Of a stretch of 64,000 bases of DNA, positions 46,896 to 57,638 are shown piece by piece. How positions within the stretch are numbered: position 1 is the first letter of the stretch; the number at the start of each line of letters is the position of its first letter. The translations under genes were made by a program, and so were the position numbers. Origin of the DNA: Taxillus chinensis (Eukaryota; Streptophyta; Magnoliopsida; Santalales; Loranthaceae); assembly GCA_023512835.1 (NCBI GenBank), contig CM042090.1, forward strand, positions 49,059,321-49,123,320, in the 5' to 3' direction. The notes beneath the pieces were generated by a model that was not told where the DNA came from, did not search any database, and saw only the letters and a list, made by a program, of their open reading frames with translations.

Positions 46896-48015
46896 TGTTG
46901 GATCAAGCCCAGAATTTGGATGATGCGGATAAAACCCTATGTAATTTGATTTGAGACATTGCATGTTTATTCTTAAGTTGTTGCAGAAGATATGATCTTA
47001 ATCCAGACGTTCACTCGTGAGAGCAAAGCTGAGGACAGGATACATAATCCTGATCTGGACAAACATGAGTGTTGTCAAACACTTGGTAAATAACCAAGTC
47101 TACACGTCATACGGAATAAGGATCATTCGTGCGGATTAATCACTTAAAGCTACAGACTAAGAAATCTGTGTCTAACAGTTTAAATGGACAAAATCAAATA
47201 GATGTGAAATAAGAATCCTAGTCTACATCTGGCATAGAGTGAGAGAAAGTCATCGCAGAATAAAAAGTTAAGTCTTCCACTCAAGCAGACTTAGGACAAG
47301 AAGACACGGAGTAAGGAATCCAAGTCTTTCATACATGCGGAGTAAGGAATGACTTGTGCGGAATAAGGACCCAAGTCCTTTATTCGTACGGAGTAAGGAA
47401 AATAGATGCGGAGTAAGGAATTCGAACCTTTTACTCATGCGGAGTAAGGATGCGCTGATATAGAGTAAGCCATCCGGCCTTTTACCTCATGCGGAGTAAG
47501 GAAGCGCTCATACGGATTAAGCTCTCCGGACTTCTCATTTATACAGAGTAAGGAAGCACTGACACGGAATAAGGATTCCTGAATCAAATTAACACGGAGT
47601 AAGCAACCACTGACACAGAGTAAGTATCTGAGCTTCATTAACACGGAGTAAGGAACTTTACAATGGATTAAGAAGACACTACTTCAACTTATCATCTTCG
47701 CATTCAAAGTAGTTAGCTCGCTGTGTCCCGATGTAAGACAAACTCGTTGAAAACCTAAAATATCTTACACGTGGATCACACGAATATGTGAACATAACTT
47801 TAACTGCACTTGGGAATTCGCAACGACACTTATGCTTTACAAACCCAAGATCTTGAGCTCCACATCCACAGCAATCAAGGTAGAGAGTTTTCCGAGGAAT
47901 AGTCAATGTTGCACGTTGTTCGAAAGAACAAGTTCTAAAGATATTTTTCACGGATGGCTATATATATTAACACTTGTATATTTTATAATAAACATATATG
48001 AGTGCGCAAGGTGTA
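46896..48015 (+). repeat. 3' LTR of element A, first part
   Basis: Colinear with 6197-7336 of the 5' LTR, including the CGGAGTAAGG array (47240-47675) and the TATATATATT box (about 47958). It is interrupted at GGTGTA by gypsy2, and 48011-48015 GTGTA is the target duplication. Confidence 0.92.
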
Positions 48016-48446
48016 TGTAAGGACCCGTACCTTGAGTTAGTCAGTTTTGCCTTCTAAGTAGAGTTTTTCTAGATTTTGACCTAGTGAATGGACTCCAATG
48101 AATTCACGTGCAAAAGGAAAGATGCTTAGAATGATGTCCTCTATCTACCACAGAAGTTTCAGGCCAAACGGACGTGTATGTGAGGTGCACGTGAAATGGG
48201 TCCAATTCACGTGCAAGTGTGGTTGTCTTCTAAATGAGGCAAGGAGACTAGGGGTGAAGTTTGAGAGCATTTGGAGTGCATATGGAGTTGCACGTGAATT
48301 GGGGAATTCACGTTCAAATTGGCGTGCAGCAATATTTTTGCATGGTTCCCTTGGTTTTGTCATTCTAATGATCTTTCTCCAAAGGACCATGTTGAAATTC
48401 TGAGTATTTTGGCCTATATGGGTGCGGAAAGGTGCTAACTTGTGTG

Positions 48447-48523
48447 ATCAAAACTACGTCGTTTTGATGCTGGGATTCACTTAATCAAAACTACGTCGTT
48501 TTGATGTTGTGTTGTCTATATAA
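48447..48523 (+). promoter_or_regulatory. gypsy2 LTR core promoter: paired ACGT palindromes and TATA box
   Basis: Two copies (48447-48468 and 48484-48505) of an inverted repeat with arms ATCAAAAC / GTTTTGAT around an ACGT core lie just upstream of CTATATAAGG (TATA 48517-48523). The same block is in the 3' LTR (TATA 55710-55716; one palindrome mutated to ATGT) and, less perfectly, in the solo LTRs at 10843, 27806 and 60714. ACGT cores bind plant bZIP or bHLH factors; a role here is inferred. Confidence 0.65.
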
Positions 48524-48577
48524 GGAGGAGAAGCCCCTCTGTTTTAGGTTTAGGGTTTGTTGCTCCACCAGCCGTCG

Positions 48578-48609
<32 letters not shown>

Positions 48610-49114
48610 AGGAGAACTCCTGGTTCTTTGCCGGGCGTCTTGCGTGGGTGGTCGAGTCTCGTGGGTGGACGGCGTTCGGCGTGGGATCGGACTATTCTTT
48701 GTGTTGTTGCGTCTTACTTGAGGTAGGGGTTCTGTTCTTCCTAAATCCTCCTCTGTCCTAGGGTCCTAGGGCAGATTATGGGTTATATCTGTTATATATA
48801 CATATGTAATCCATATAGGTGTGATCTCCTATATGGATGTTGGCCTTCAGTGGCATTTTGGTGTGATTCTGTGGATTTCATGCTATATGTTTGATGAAAT
48901 GCCTGAGTGAATATAGCTGTGTGTATATGCCCATTACGTGTTTGGTAATATGCCTGTGTGGCTGGACTTGTGATTTAGTGTATGTATGTATGCTGGGTGT
49001 TTGCTCTTTTGCCTGAATAGCTGGGATTGTGCACTTGTGAACGGGTGCACACCAAGTGTTTGGTTTTATGCTTGGGTGACTATGGTGTGTGTTGTGTGCA
49101 TGACTGTGCTATCT

Positions 49115-49240
49115 GGCCTGAAGAGGCGGTTAAACTACTTTGCCTAAGAGGCGGTTAAACCAGTGGCCTGAAGAGGCGGTTAAACTACTTTGCCTGAGAG
49201 GCGGTTAAATCAGTGGCCTGAAGAGGCGGTTAAACTACTT
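49115..49240 (+). repeat. 50-bp minisatellite in gypsy2 5' LTR
   Basis: About 2.5 copies of a 50-bp unit built from two half-units, each with GAGGCGGTTAAAC. Also in the 3' LTR (56320-56445) and, inverted and longer, in the solo LTR at about 61262-61435. Confidence 0.88.
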
Positions 49241-49734
49241 GCTTAATGTGTTTTGTTAGCCTGTGTGGCAGTGGAAGATTATAATTGTTGATGTGGTTGT
49301 TAATATGTCTGTTGAAATTATTGTAACACGACACTGCACTTGTACACATGGCATGTAGATGCTAGGAGCATGGGATGGGTTGGGGAGACATGATCCCTCT
49401 TCGAGTGTGGTTGCTCACCCCTCCTACTGTGTTTGTTTTCCAGGGACTTACAGGCGTTAGGTGGATACACCAAGGTGGAAGACCATAATTATTTTTACTC
49501 TCTTCCATTTATGTTTTGTTTTTCTTATGGGAATTGATGTAACCCCAGTGGAGAAAGGATTTTGTTGTAATAAACTGGTTTGGATTGCTTTTAATGAACA
49601 TTACTTTCTTGAATGTTGTGGATGTTTAAAATGTGATATTCTTGGTTTGTATCCTAACCCCTTTGCCCTCCGTGTGGGTAAAAGGGGAGTCACGTACCGG
49701 TTTCCTCGGGTTGGAAATCCGGGGCGTGACAATA

Positions 49735-49746
49735 TGGTATCAGAGC
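49735..49746 (+). other. gypsy2 primer-binding site (tRNA-iMet)
   Basis: TGGTATCAGAGC lies three bases after the LTR end, a perfect iMet match. Confidence 0.93.
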
Positions 49747-50092
49747 ATGGTCTAGTTGGCCTAGGGTGGTGGGCGGACCTGGTTATCCTAAGTCCTTTGG
49801 AGGAGCCTGGAGGGACATGCCTGATCAACATGGTCCTCTTTGAGCCTCCAAGGTGTACTTAGGGTAGTCCGGTCTTGTGGTAGGATTTGCATGCATTGGC
49901 ATTAGGGCACTAGTTGCATTTGCTTTGTGAATGTATGCTAAACTGTGGATAAAATCATATGATTAAGTGCAATGTGCAACTCTGATTTGTTTGGCAATGT
50001 GTACTGAACTGTGCAATGTGAGGGGTAGAGGTAGTGACGCGATAGATTATAAAATTGTTTTGACGTTGTGCTTCTTACTTCGTGTAGTAAGA

Positions 50093-51234
50093 ATGCCGCC
50101 GAGGAGAGTGACACGTTCGTCCGGGGCAGTGGCTGATGAGTCATCTACCCAAGAGGGTCCGGGTGCGGGACCGTCCGTTGGAGGGCATGCGTTGTTACTG
50201 GCACAGCTACAAGAAGGCATCCAGCTGGAGGTACGAGAGCTACGGGAGGGACTCCGGCAGGACGTTCGGGAGGAGGTGCGCCGTGAGATGGCGGCACAGC
50301 AGTGGTGCCACCACCACCACCAGGTGGGAGAGCGCCTCGTGAGCGTGAGAGTTCGCCGGGTGGTGTACCGGCTCGTGCAGAGGATGACGTGGTGACACGG
50401 TTCCGAAAGGAACAACCTCCGCGATTCAAAGGGGAAGGTGATCCTGTGGTAGGCGAGCGGTGGTTGAGGCGAGTCGAGCATGTGTTCTCCTTTCTCCTGC
50501 CCGGGAAGAGGACAAGGTGCGGCGGCAATTCGGCAGCTGGAGGGGGATGCTTTGGAGTGGTGGACGAGTGTCGCGGGGAGCCGTGCGGTGCAACTCATGC
50601 TTTGGGAGGAGTTCTTGCAACTCTTCCATGATGAGTTCTTCCCGAAATCACTGAGATGGCAGAAGAGGGAAGAGTTCGGCAGCTTGAAGCAGGGATCCAG
50701 GACGGTACCTGAGTATGAGCGGGAGTTCCGGAGCTTGAGTAGGTTTGCTCCTGAGACCGTGGCAAGGGAGGACCTGAAGGCCCACAAGTTCACTTTGGGC
50801 CTTAGGCCGGCCCCTGGCGAGAGGGTGGCAATTCTACGCTTGAGGACCTATCTTGAGGCCGTGGAGACGGCCCATGTAGCCGAGAGAGAGCCGGATGATG
50901 GGAGGCAAGCCCATCAGGGTCGCCAGTTGCAGAGTGGGCCTGATCGAGATGCAGGGTCCAAGAGGCTCAAGACGGAGGAGAGGGATAGCAGTTCTTTTCG
51001 CAGTCAAGGTCAGACATCTGTGAACCCCGAGAGGTTCACCTTTGGCGGTGGAAGACAGGGTGGTCCATCTGGAAGTCTACCTAGCAGCCGTCATCGCTTG
51101 TGGAGAGCAGGTTACTTCAAAGGGGAGTGCCCCAAGAAGGACCGGCGATGCAACAACCTGGGACGAGAGGGCCATTTGCGCCGGGTTTGCAGGAGTGGCA
51201 ACGAGGGGAGCGGGGGGGCATGGCATCCGGCGTG
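50093..51234 (+). pseudogene. gag: gypsy2 gag
   Basis: ATG 50093 (MPPRRVTRSSGAVADES). Frameshifts near 50310 and 50505 move the frame out and back. Gag core: VTRFRKEQPPRFKGEGDPVV, GDALEWWTSVAGS, WEEFLQLFHDEFFPKSLRWQKREEF and VPEYEREFRSLSRFAPE. The C-terminal knuckle region reads RAGYFKGECPKKDRRCNNLGREGHLRRVC. The expected first Cys pair is lost, and the second knuckle lacks one Cys (CNNL). It ends TGA about 51232. The region 49747-50092 between primer site and ATG is a leader with no ORF of note. Confidence 0.85.
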
Positions 51235-51238
51235 AGGA

Positions 51239-53336
51239 GTGATGCTAGCTTCCGTGCACCAGGCGAGAGACCACCGGCTCGTCGGTGGCAGCCCGACCAG
51301 GCAGGATCCGGTCGGACCCGACCCCAGGGGAGGCCGGAGCGGCGCAGGCATCGAGGCTGGAGGCAACCTTAGCGGAAAGCGTCCAGTGAGTGAGCCGACC
51401 AGTGGCACGGGCCAAGGAAGGGTGTTTACACTGGAGGCGACGTACCAGGAGGAGGCTGAGCCACCACCTCCACCAGCTGAGGGTGGAGCAGGACCATCGG
51501 TGGTTAGAGGTACCCTCTTGATTTCCCGTACGTTAGCTTCTGTTCTTTTTGATATGGGTGCATCGTGTTCCTTCGCTGCCGAGCTTCTTATTGATGGCTT
51601 GGGGTTAGCTTGTGTGGAGGCCGCAAGGCCCCTAGTTGTGGAGTCTCCGGTGGGAGGCATGATTGAGGTACGGCGTGTGTGTCGTGACTGTGTGTTAACC
51701 ATAGGCGAGGTGGAGCTGAGTTTTGACTTGCATGTGATGCCCTTGCGTACTTTTGACCTGATCTTGGGTATGGATTGGCTTATGGCTTTCCAAGCCAAGA
51801 TAGACTGTTACCGGCGGCGTGTATCCTTCGTGACACCTGTAGGGACCTCTTGCACCCTGCAGGGGGAGTGGGATTGTGAGGCGAGTTGGGCCGGGCCAGT
51901 GTTGGACCAGTGGGGTGCCATTACCCACAGGTTGGCAGCCCTGACCTTTGCTGAGGAGGGTAAGGCGGAGAAGAGGGTGTGGCCCGCTATGGTGGACCAA
52001 TTTCAGGATGTTTTTCCTGAGGAGTTGAGGAGTTTGCCACCTAAGAGGAGTGTGGAGTTCACCATTGAGTTGGTGCCGGGGACGGGTCCGAGTTCCCAAG
52101 TAGCGTATCGTATGGGGCCAGCCGAGCTGAGGGAGCTGCAGAGGCAAATCGAGAAGTTGGTGGGCCAGGGGTATATCAGACCGAGTACCTCACCTTGGGG
52201 TGCTCCGGTGCTCTTTGCTAAGAAGGCTGATGGCACACTTCGTCTCTGCATCGACTACAGGAAGCTGAATTCGATGGATTGTGAAGAATAAGTACCCGTT
52301 GCCTCGGATAGATGATCTGTTTGACCAATTGAGTGGGGCCCAGTGGTTTTCCAAAATAGATTTACGGTCGGGGTATCACCAGCTCAGAGTTAGGAAGGAG
52401 GACATCCCTAAGATGGCGTTTCGGTGCAGGTATGGGCACTATGAGTGGGTAGTGATGCCTTTCGGGCTCACTAATGCGCCAGCGGTGTTCATGCATTTGA
52501 TGAACCAAGTCTTTGCCCCATACTTAGACTCATTCGTGGTGGTGTTTATCGACGATATCTTGGTGTATTCCAAGACCGAGAAGGAGCATGTGGAGCACTT
52601 GGCAACGATGTTGCAAACCTTGAGGGACCAGCGGCTGTTTGCTAAGTTTAGCAAGTGTGAGTTTTGGCTGCAGGAGGTTCACTTTCTTGGCCACGTGGTG
52701 TCAGCTGAGGGAGTTAGGGTGGACCCAGCCAAGATTGAGGCTGTGGCATCGTGGGCAAGGCCAACCAACGTTTTTGAGATCCGTAGCTTTCTTGGCTTGG
52801 CGGGGTATTATCGCCGTTTTGTAGAGGGGTTCTCCCGTTTGGCGGCTCCTATGACGGCGTTGACTAGGAAAGGAGTGAAATTTGAGTGGACGGACAAGTG
52901 CCAGCAGGCGTTTGAGACTCTCAAAACCCGTTTGACCACTGCGCCGGTGTTGAGGTTACCTCGGGAGGATATTCCATATGAGGTATACTGTGATGCGTCC
53001 AGGGTTGGTTTGGGGTGTGTGCTTATGCAGGAGCATAGTGTTGTCGCTTATGGGTCAAGGCAGCTGAAGCCTCATGAGCAGAATTATCCTACTCATGACC
53101 TTAAGTTAGCGGCTGTCATCTTCGCCCTGAAGAATTGGCAGCATTACCTCTTAGGGGAGAAGTTTGTAGTGTTCTCAGATCACAAGAGCCTTCAGTACAT
53201 CTTTACTCAGAAGGACCTGAATTTGAGGCAAAGGAGATGGGTGGAGTATTTGCAGACCTTTGACTTTACTCTTGCCTATACCCCGGGCAAGGGTAATGTT
53301 GTAGCTGATACGTTGAGCAGGAAAGGGAAAGCTTAG
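51239..53336 (+). pseudogene. pol: gypsy2 protease, RT and RNase H
   Basis: The open stretch 51239-52291 holds a linker, the retropepsin site (FDMGASCSF, where the usual D-T-G is D-M-G), LILGMDWL and the RT start ([40 protein letters not shown]). A frameshift near 52270 leads to 52281-53336: [40 protein letters not shown] with both catalytic Asp, thumb, then RNase H ([39 protein letters not shown]). A TAG at 53334 follows SRKGKA. Apart from the protease Thr-to-Met change and the frameshift, it looks catalytically complete. Confidence 0.92.
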
Positions 53337-54882
53337 GTAGCCGTGAGAGAGTGGAAGCTGATGGAGCAGTTGGCGATGTTGCAGCTGCAGCCTGTTACTC
53401 GTGATAGTGGGACACTCCTGAGTCCTTTGGTGATTGTACCTGAGTTGTACCAGCGCGTCCGGGAGGAACAGTTGGGTGACATTGAGTGTGAGGTTCTCCG
53501 TGCCCGTATTGAGGCTGGGGAGCTATCATAGGACTGGACAGAGGGTCCTGAGCATGAGTTGTCATTTCAGGGGCGGTTGGTAGTGGCTTCTTCCCTCAGG
53601 GATGAGGTGATGAGGGAGTTTCACCAATCTAGAGTTGTTGTGCATCCAGGGGGTACGAAGATGTACCATGCGCTTCGGGCACATTTTTGGTGGCCTGGGA
53701 TGAAACGCGATGTAGCTGCCTTTGTTTCGCGGTGCCTCACGTGTCAGCAGGTGAAGGCTGAGCATCAGCGGCCGGCGGGTATGTTACAGCCATTGCCCAT
53801 AGCGGAGTGGAAGTGGGACCACATAGCGATGGATTTTGTGACTGGTCTTCCACCCACCACGGGGAGGAAAGATATTATTTGGGTGATTGTGGATCGACTC
53901 ACAAAGTCGGCCCATTTCCTGGCTGTTCGCGAGCGGGACTCTATTGGGACCTTGAGTCAGCTGTACATGAACGAGATTGTGAGACTGCATGGGGTACCAT
54001 CATCGGTTGTCTCTGACCGAGATTCGAGGTTCACTTCCCATTTTTGGGCAGGTTTGCAGGAGGCTATGGGAACCAAGCTTCACTTGAGTACAACCTTTCA
54101 CCCCGAGGCCGATGGCCAGGGCAGAGAGGACGAATCGGACGTTGGAGGACATGTTACGGGCCTGTGTGTTAGATTTTGGGGGTTCGTGGGCAACTCACCT
54201 TCCTTTGGTGGAGTTTGCCTACAATAACAGTTATCAGGCATCCATTGGGATGGCTCCTTTTGAGGCGTTGTATGGGCGGCCGTGTCGATCACCTTTGTGT
54301 TGGACCGAGGTGGGGGAGACAGCCCTCTTGGGACCACCATTGGTTCAAGAGGCTACCGAGAAGGTTAAGTTGATTCGACCGCGGTTGTTATCAGCTCAGA
54401 GTCGGCAGAAATCTTATGCGGATCAGCGGCGGCGACCTTTGGAGTTTTCGGTTGGTGATCATGTGTTTCTTCGTGTTTCCCCACGTCGTGGACATCGACG
54501 GTTTGGGCGAGGTTCCAAGCTATCTCCGCGGTTTATTGGTCCTTTTGAGATTCTGGATCGTGTAGGGCCTGTGGCCTACCGCTTAGCGTTACCACCGCGG
54601 CTGAGTCGAGTGCACAACGTGTTTCACGTGTCCCAGTTGAGGAAGTATCACCCTGACCCCACTCATGTGCTCGATTGGGGGACATTGGACATTGAGGATG
54701 ACATGTCCGTTGTTGAGGCCCCTATCCATATCCTAGATCGGCGCGAGAAGCTTTTGCGTGGTCGTGCTATTCCTTTGGTTCGCGTGCTGTGGCAGCACCG
54801 TGGCATTGAGGAGGAGACATGGGAACGTGAGTCCGAGATGCGTGAGCAGCATCCAGACTTGTTCGAGGACGAACAATCTTAA
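53337..54882 (+). pseudogene. pol: gypsy2 integrase with chromodomain
   Basis: Continues the same frame: linker to TAG at 53529, then the HHCC zinc finger (HQSRVVVHPGGTKMYH...CLTCQQVKAEH), and core motifs WDHIAMDFVTGLP and VVSDRDSRFTSHFW. A frameshift near 54110 (HPEADGQ-GR) shifts to 54112-54882, with AERTNRTLEDML carrying the catalytic Glu. The C-terminal part has LSPRFIGPFEILDRVGPVAYRLALP and VHNVFHVSQLRKYHPDPTHVL. The chromodomain-type end (VLWQHRGIEEETWERESEM) closes with TAA 54880-54882. Chromodomains guide integration to heterochromatin; the motif is the Tekay/Del form. Confidence 0.92.
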
Positions 54883-55208
54883 GCGTGGGAGGTGGCTGTT
54901 GGCCAAGGGATAGTGATGTGTTTTGTATTAGTTGTGTACGATTTGGTGTATTTGTATTGTCCTTTAAAGACATGTGTTCTTATTTGTGATGTGTTTTGAG
55001 ATGTGTATTCGTGACATGCGGACATGTGTTATATGCATTATTGTGGTTATGGATTATGGTGGTACTTTGTTATGTGCTTTGTTGTCTTGTGTGCGGTGTA
55101 TGACCCATTTGGGTGTGGTGGCTTGCCGGGTGGCAAATGGGTAGCTTGTGTTTGTTTTCCTTGTATGTCATTTCTTTTCGAGGACGAAAAGTCTTAAGGG
55201 GGAGAGGA
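54883..55208 (+). other. gypsy2 3' untranslated region and polypurine tract
   Basis: A T/G-rich non-coding stretch after pol. 55196-55208 AAGGGGGAGAGGA directly precedes the 3' LTR and is the plus-strand primer. The segment shortly before it, FEDEKS-stop, echoes the FEDEQS end of pol (CGAGGACGAA.. repeated at about 54863 and 55178). Confidence 0.85.
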
Positions 55209-55769
55209 TGTAAGGACCCGTACCTTGAATTAGTCAGTTTTGCCTTCTGAGTAGAGTTTTTCTAGATTTTGACCTAGTGAATGGACTCCAATGAATTCAC
55301 GTGCAAAAGGAAAGATGCTTAGAATGATGTCCTTTATCTACCACAGAAGTTTCAGGCCAAACGGACGTGTATGTGAGGTGCACGTGAAATGGGTCCAATT
55401 CACGTGCAAGTGTGGTTGTCTTCTAAATGAGGCAAGGAGACTAGGGGTGAAGTTTGAGAGCATTTGGAGTGCATATGGAGTTGCACGTGAATTGGGGAAT
55501 TCACGTTCAAATTGGCGTGCAGCCATATTTTTGCATGGTTCCCTTGGTTTTGTCATTCTAATGATCTTTCTCCAAAGGACCATGTTGAAATTCTGAGTAT
55601 TTTGGCCTATATGGGTGCGGAAAGGTGCTAACTTGTGTGATCAAAACTATGTCGTTTTGATGCTGGGATTCACTTAATCAAAACTACGTCGTTTTGATGT
55701 CGTGTTGTCTATATAAGGAGGAGAAGCCCCTTTGTTTTAGGTTTAGGGTTTGTTGCTCCACCAGCCGTC

Positions 55770-55814
<45 letters not shown>

Positions 55815-56939
55815 AGGAGAACTCCTGGTTGCTGCCGGGCGTCTTGCGTGGGTGGTCAGAGTCTCGTGGGTGGACGGCGTTCGGCGTGGGATCAGACTAT
55901 TGCTGTGTTGTTGCGTCTTACTTGAGGTAGGGGTTCTGTTCTTCCTAAATCCTCCTCTGTCCTAGGGTCCTAGGGCAGATTATGGGTTATATCTGTTATA
56001 TATACATATGTAATCCATATAGGTGTGATCTCCTATATGGATGTTGGCCTTCAATGGCATTTTGGTGTGATTCTGTGGATTTCATGCTATATGTTTGATG
56101 AAATGCCTGAGTGAATATAGCTGTGTGTATATGCCCATTACGTGTTTGGTAATATGCCTGTGTGGCTGGACTTGTGATTTAGTGTATGTATGTATCTTTG
56201 GGTGTTTGCTCTTTTGCCTGAATGGCTGGGATTGTGCACTTGTGAACGGGTGCACACCAAGTGTTTGGTTTTATGCTTGGGTGACTGTGGTGTGTGTTGT
56301 GTGCATGACCGTGCTATCTGGCCTGAAGAGGCGGTTAAACTACTTTGCCTGAGAGGCGGTTAAACCAATGGCCTGAAGAGGCGGTTAAACTACTTTGCCT
56401 GAGAGGCGGTTAAATCGATGGCCCTGAAGAGGCGGTTAAACTACTTGCTTGAGATGTGTTTTGTTAGCCTGTGTGGCAGTGGAAGATTGTAATTGTTGAT
56501 GTGGTTGTTAATATGTCTGTTGAAATTATTGTAACACGACACTGCACTTGTACACATGGCATGTAGATGCTAGGAGCATGGGATGGGTTGGGGAGACATG
56601 ATCCCTACTTGAACGTGGTTGCTCACCCCTCCTACTGTGTTTGTTTTCCAGGGACTTACAGGCGTTAGGTGGATACACCAAGGTGGAAGACCATAATTAT
56701 TTTTACTCTCTTCCATTTATGTTTTGTTTTTCTTATGGGAATTGATGTAACCCCAGTGGAGAAAGGATTTTGTTGTAATAAACTGGTTTGGATTGCTTTT
56801 AATGAACATTACTTTCTTGAATGTTGTGGATGTTTAAAATGTGATATTCTTGGTTTGTATCCTAACCCCTTTGCCCTCCGTGTGGGTAAAAGGGGAGTCA
56901 CGTACCGGTTTCCTCGGGTTGGAAATCCGGGGCGTGACA
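55209..56939 (+). repeat. 3' LTR of gypsy2
   Basis: A 1,731-bp LTR, nearly identical to 48016-49731. The main length difference is the (AG)n run, 55772-55810 (19 units against 14). The minisatellite is at 56320-56445. Confidence 0.95.
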
Positions 56940-57246
56940 GTGTAATAGAGAAATATATATGTGCGTGTATGTACAAGAGCTTATATAGAGATATTATTGG
57001 CTAGTGTGTGAGAAACTGAAAACAGAGTGTAAGAGATTTTGTTTAGTAGATCGAAAAGCTTTACAAGCTTTAATCTGCTTCTATTTTGTTGTAATTATCT
57101 CTTGATAATAAAACAAAATACTTCCACTATCTGGTTACCTTCCGCATTGATTATATCTCTTAACCAGATAAGTGTTGTGGCAGAGACGAGCGAAGAGCTT
57201 TCGATTAGAGCCTATTCACCCCTGTCTAGTCTCCTAGGGACCAACA
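56940..57246 (+). repeat. 3' LTR of element A, last part
   Basis: Begins with the second GTGTA copy and continues GTGTAATAGAGAAATATATA, colinear with 7332-7631. It ends CCAACA at 57246, followed by CCCTA, the right target duplication of element A in gypsy1. Confidence 0.93.
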
Positions 57247-57251
57247 CCCTA

Positions 57252-57638
57252 CCCAATTCCGACGGATTTGGGAGCATCATGGTGGTGGTGGATCAATTCA
57301 GCAAGTATGCAACGTTCATTCCAACATCACCTGATTGCAAAGTTGATGAAGCAACTCGCCTATTTTTCAAGAATGTAGTGAAGTTATGGAGAATTCCGCA
57401 AAGCATCATAAGTGATTGAGACCCCCGCTTTACTAGAAAATTTTGGTGTAAGCTGTTCAAGCTGTTGGGGATGGAATTGAACTTCTCGACAAGTTTTCAT
57501 CCCCAAACTGATAGCCAGACGGAGCACGTCAACGCTATTCTGGAACAATACCTGCGGCACTACGTCAGTGCCCATCAACGAGACTGGGCAAAGTTGCTTG
57601 ATGTTGCTTAGTTTTCGTATAACCTCCAACGGAGTGAA
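57252..57638 (+). pseudogene. pol: gypsy1 integrase catalytic core, second half
   Basis: Resumes the gene cut at 6196: GFGSIMVVVDQFSKYATFIP, then KLWRIPQSIISD with the second catalytic Asp, a TGA at 57417 (CGA in the family, giving SDRDPRF), then FHPQTDSQTEHVNAILEQYLRHY with the Glu. A TAG at about 57610 interrupts LLDVAQFSYN. The D,D35E pattern is recognisable, although the gene is dead. Confidence 0.85.

Larger units (their letters stand above)
48016..49731 (+). repeat. 5' LTR of gypsy2
   Basis: A 1,716-bp LTR. It contains cacgtg-type motifs (about 48104, 48186, 48217 and 48293), two ACGT palindromes, a TATA box, an (AG)14 run (48579-48606), a TTTAGGGTTT telo-box-like motif just after the presumed start site, a 50-bp minisatellite and a GGGGCGTGACA end. 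Confidence 0.95.
48016..56939 (+). mobile_element. gypsy2: complete Tekay/Del-type chromovirus, 8.9 kb
   Basis: TGTAAGGACCC...GGGGCGTGACA with perfect GTGTA duplications (48011-48015, 56940-56944) inside the 3' LTR of element A. It holds LTR, iMet primer site, gag, protease, RT, RNase H, integrase, chromodomain, polypurine tract and LTR. LTRs look about 98-99% identical by eye over the first 350 bp, making it one of the youngest insertions here. The polyprotein nevertheless has at least four frameshifts and two stops. The Tekay/Del assignment rests on the chromodomain and integrase C-terminal motifs and the LTR form. Confidence 0.95.
6197..57246 (+). mobile_element. Element A: Sirevirus-like Ty1/copia with third ORF, split by five insertions
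   Basis: Ends are TGTTGGATC...GGACCAACA, with perfect CCCTA duplications (6192-6196, 57247-57251) in gypsy1 integrase. Order: 5' LTR, iMet primer site, gag, protease, integrase, RT, RNase H, spacer, extra ORF, polypurine tract, 3' LTR. Insertions inside it are 10843-12363, 12408-25579, 27806-29275, 32593-45459 and 48016-56939. Subtracting them leaves about 13 kb, the size of its relatives B and C. Its two LTRs differ at about 10 of the first 195 positions by eye, more than those of B or C, in line with being older. The lineage rests on copia domain order, two gag zinc knuckles, long LTRs and the env-position ORF. Confidence 0.9.

Noticed and set aside
48098..48403. 101-aa ORF repeated at 55291-55596
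   Set aside because: It lies in the U3 of both gypsy2 LTRs, is duplicated only because LTRs are, and has no recognisable domain.
49461..49862. ORF with several Cys near the 5' LTR end of gypsy2 (also 56669-57004)
   Set aside because: It runs across the R/U5 end of the LTR into leader or neighbouring LTR sequence. It is a by-product of LTR sequence, not a conserved gene.
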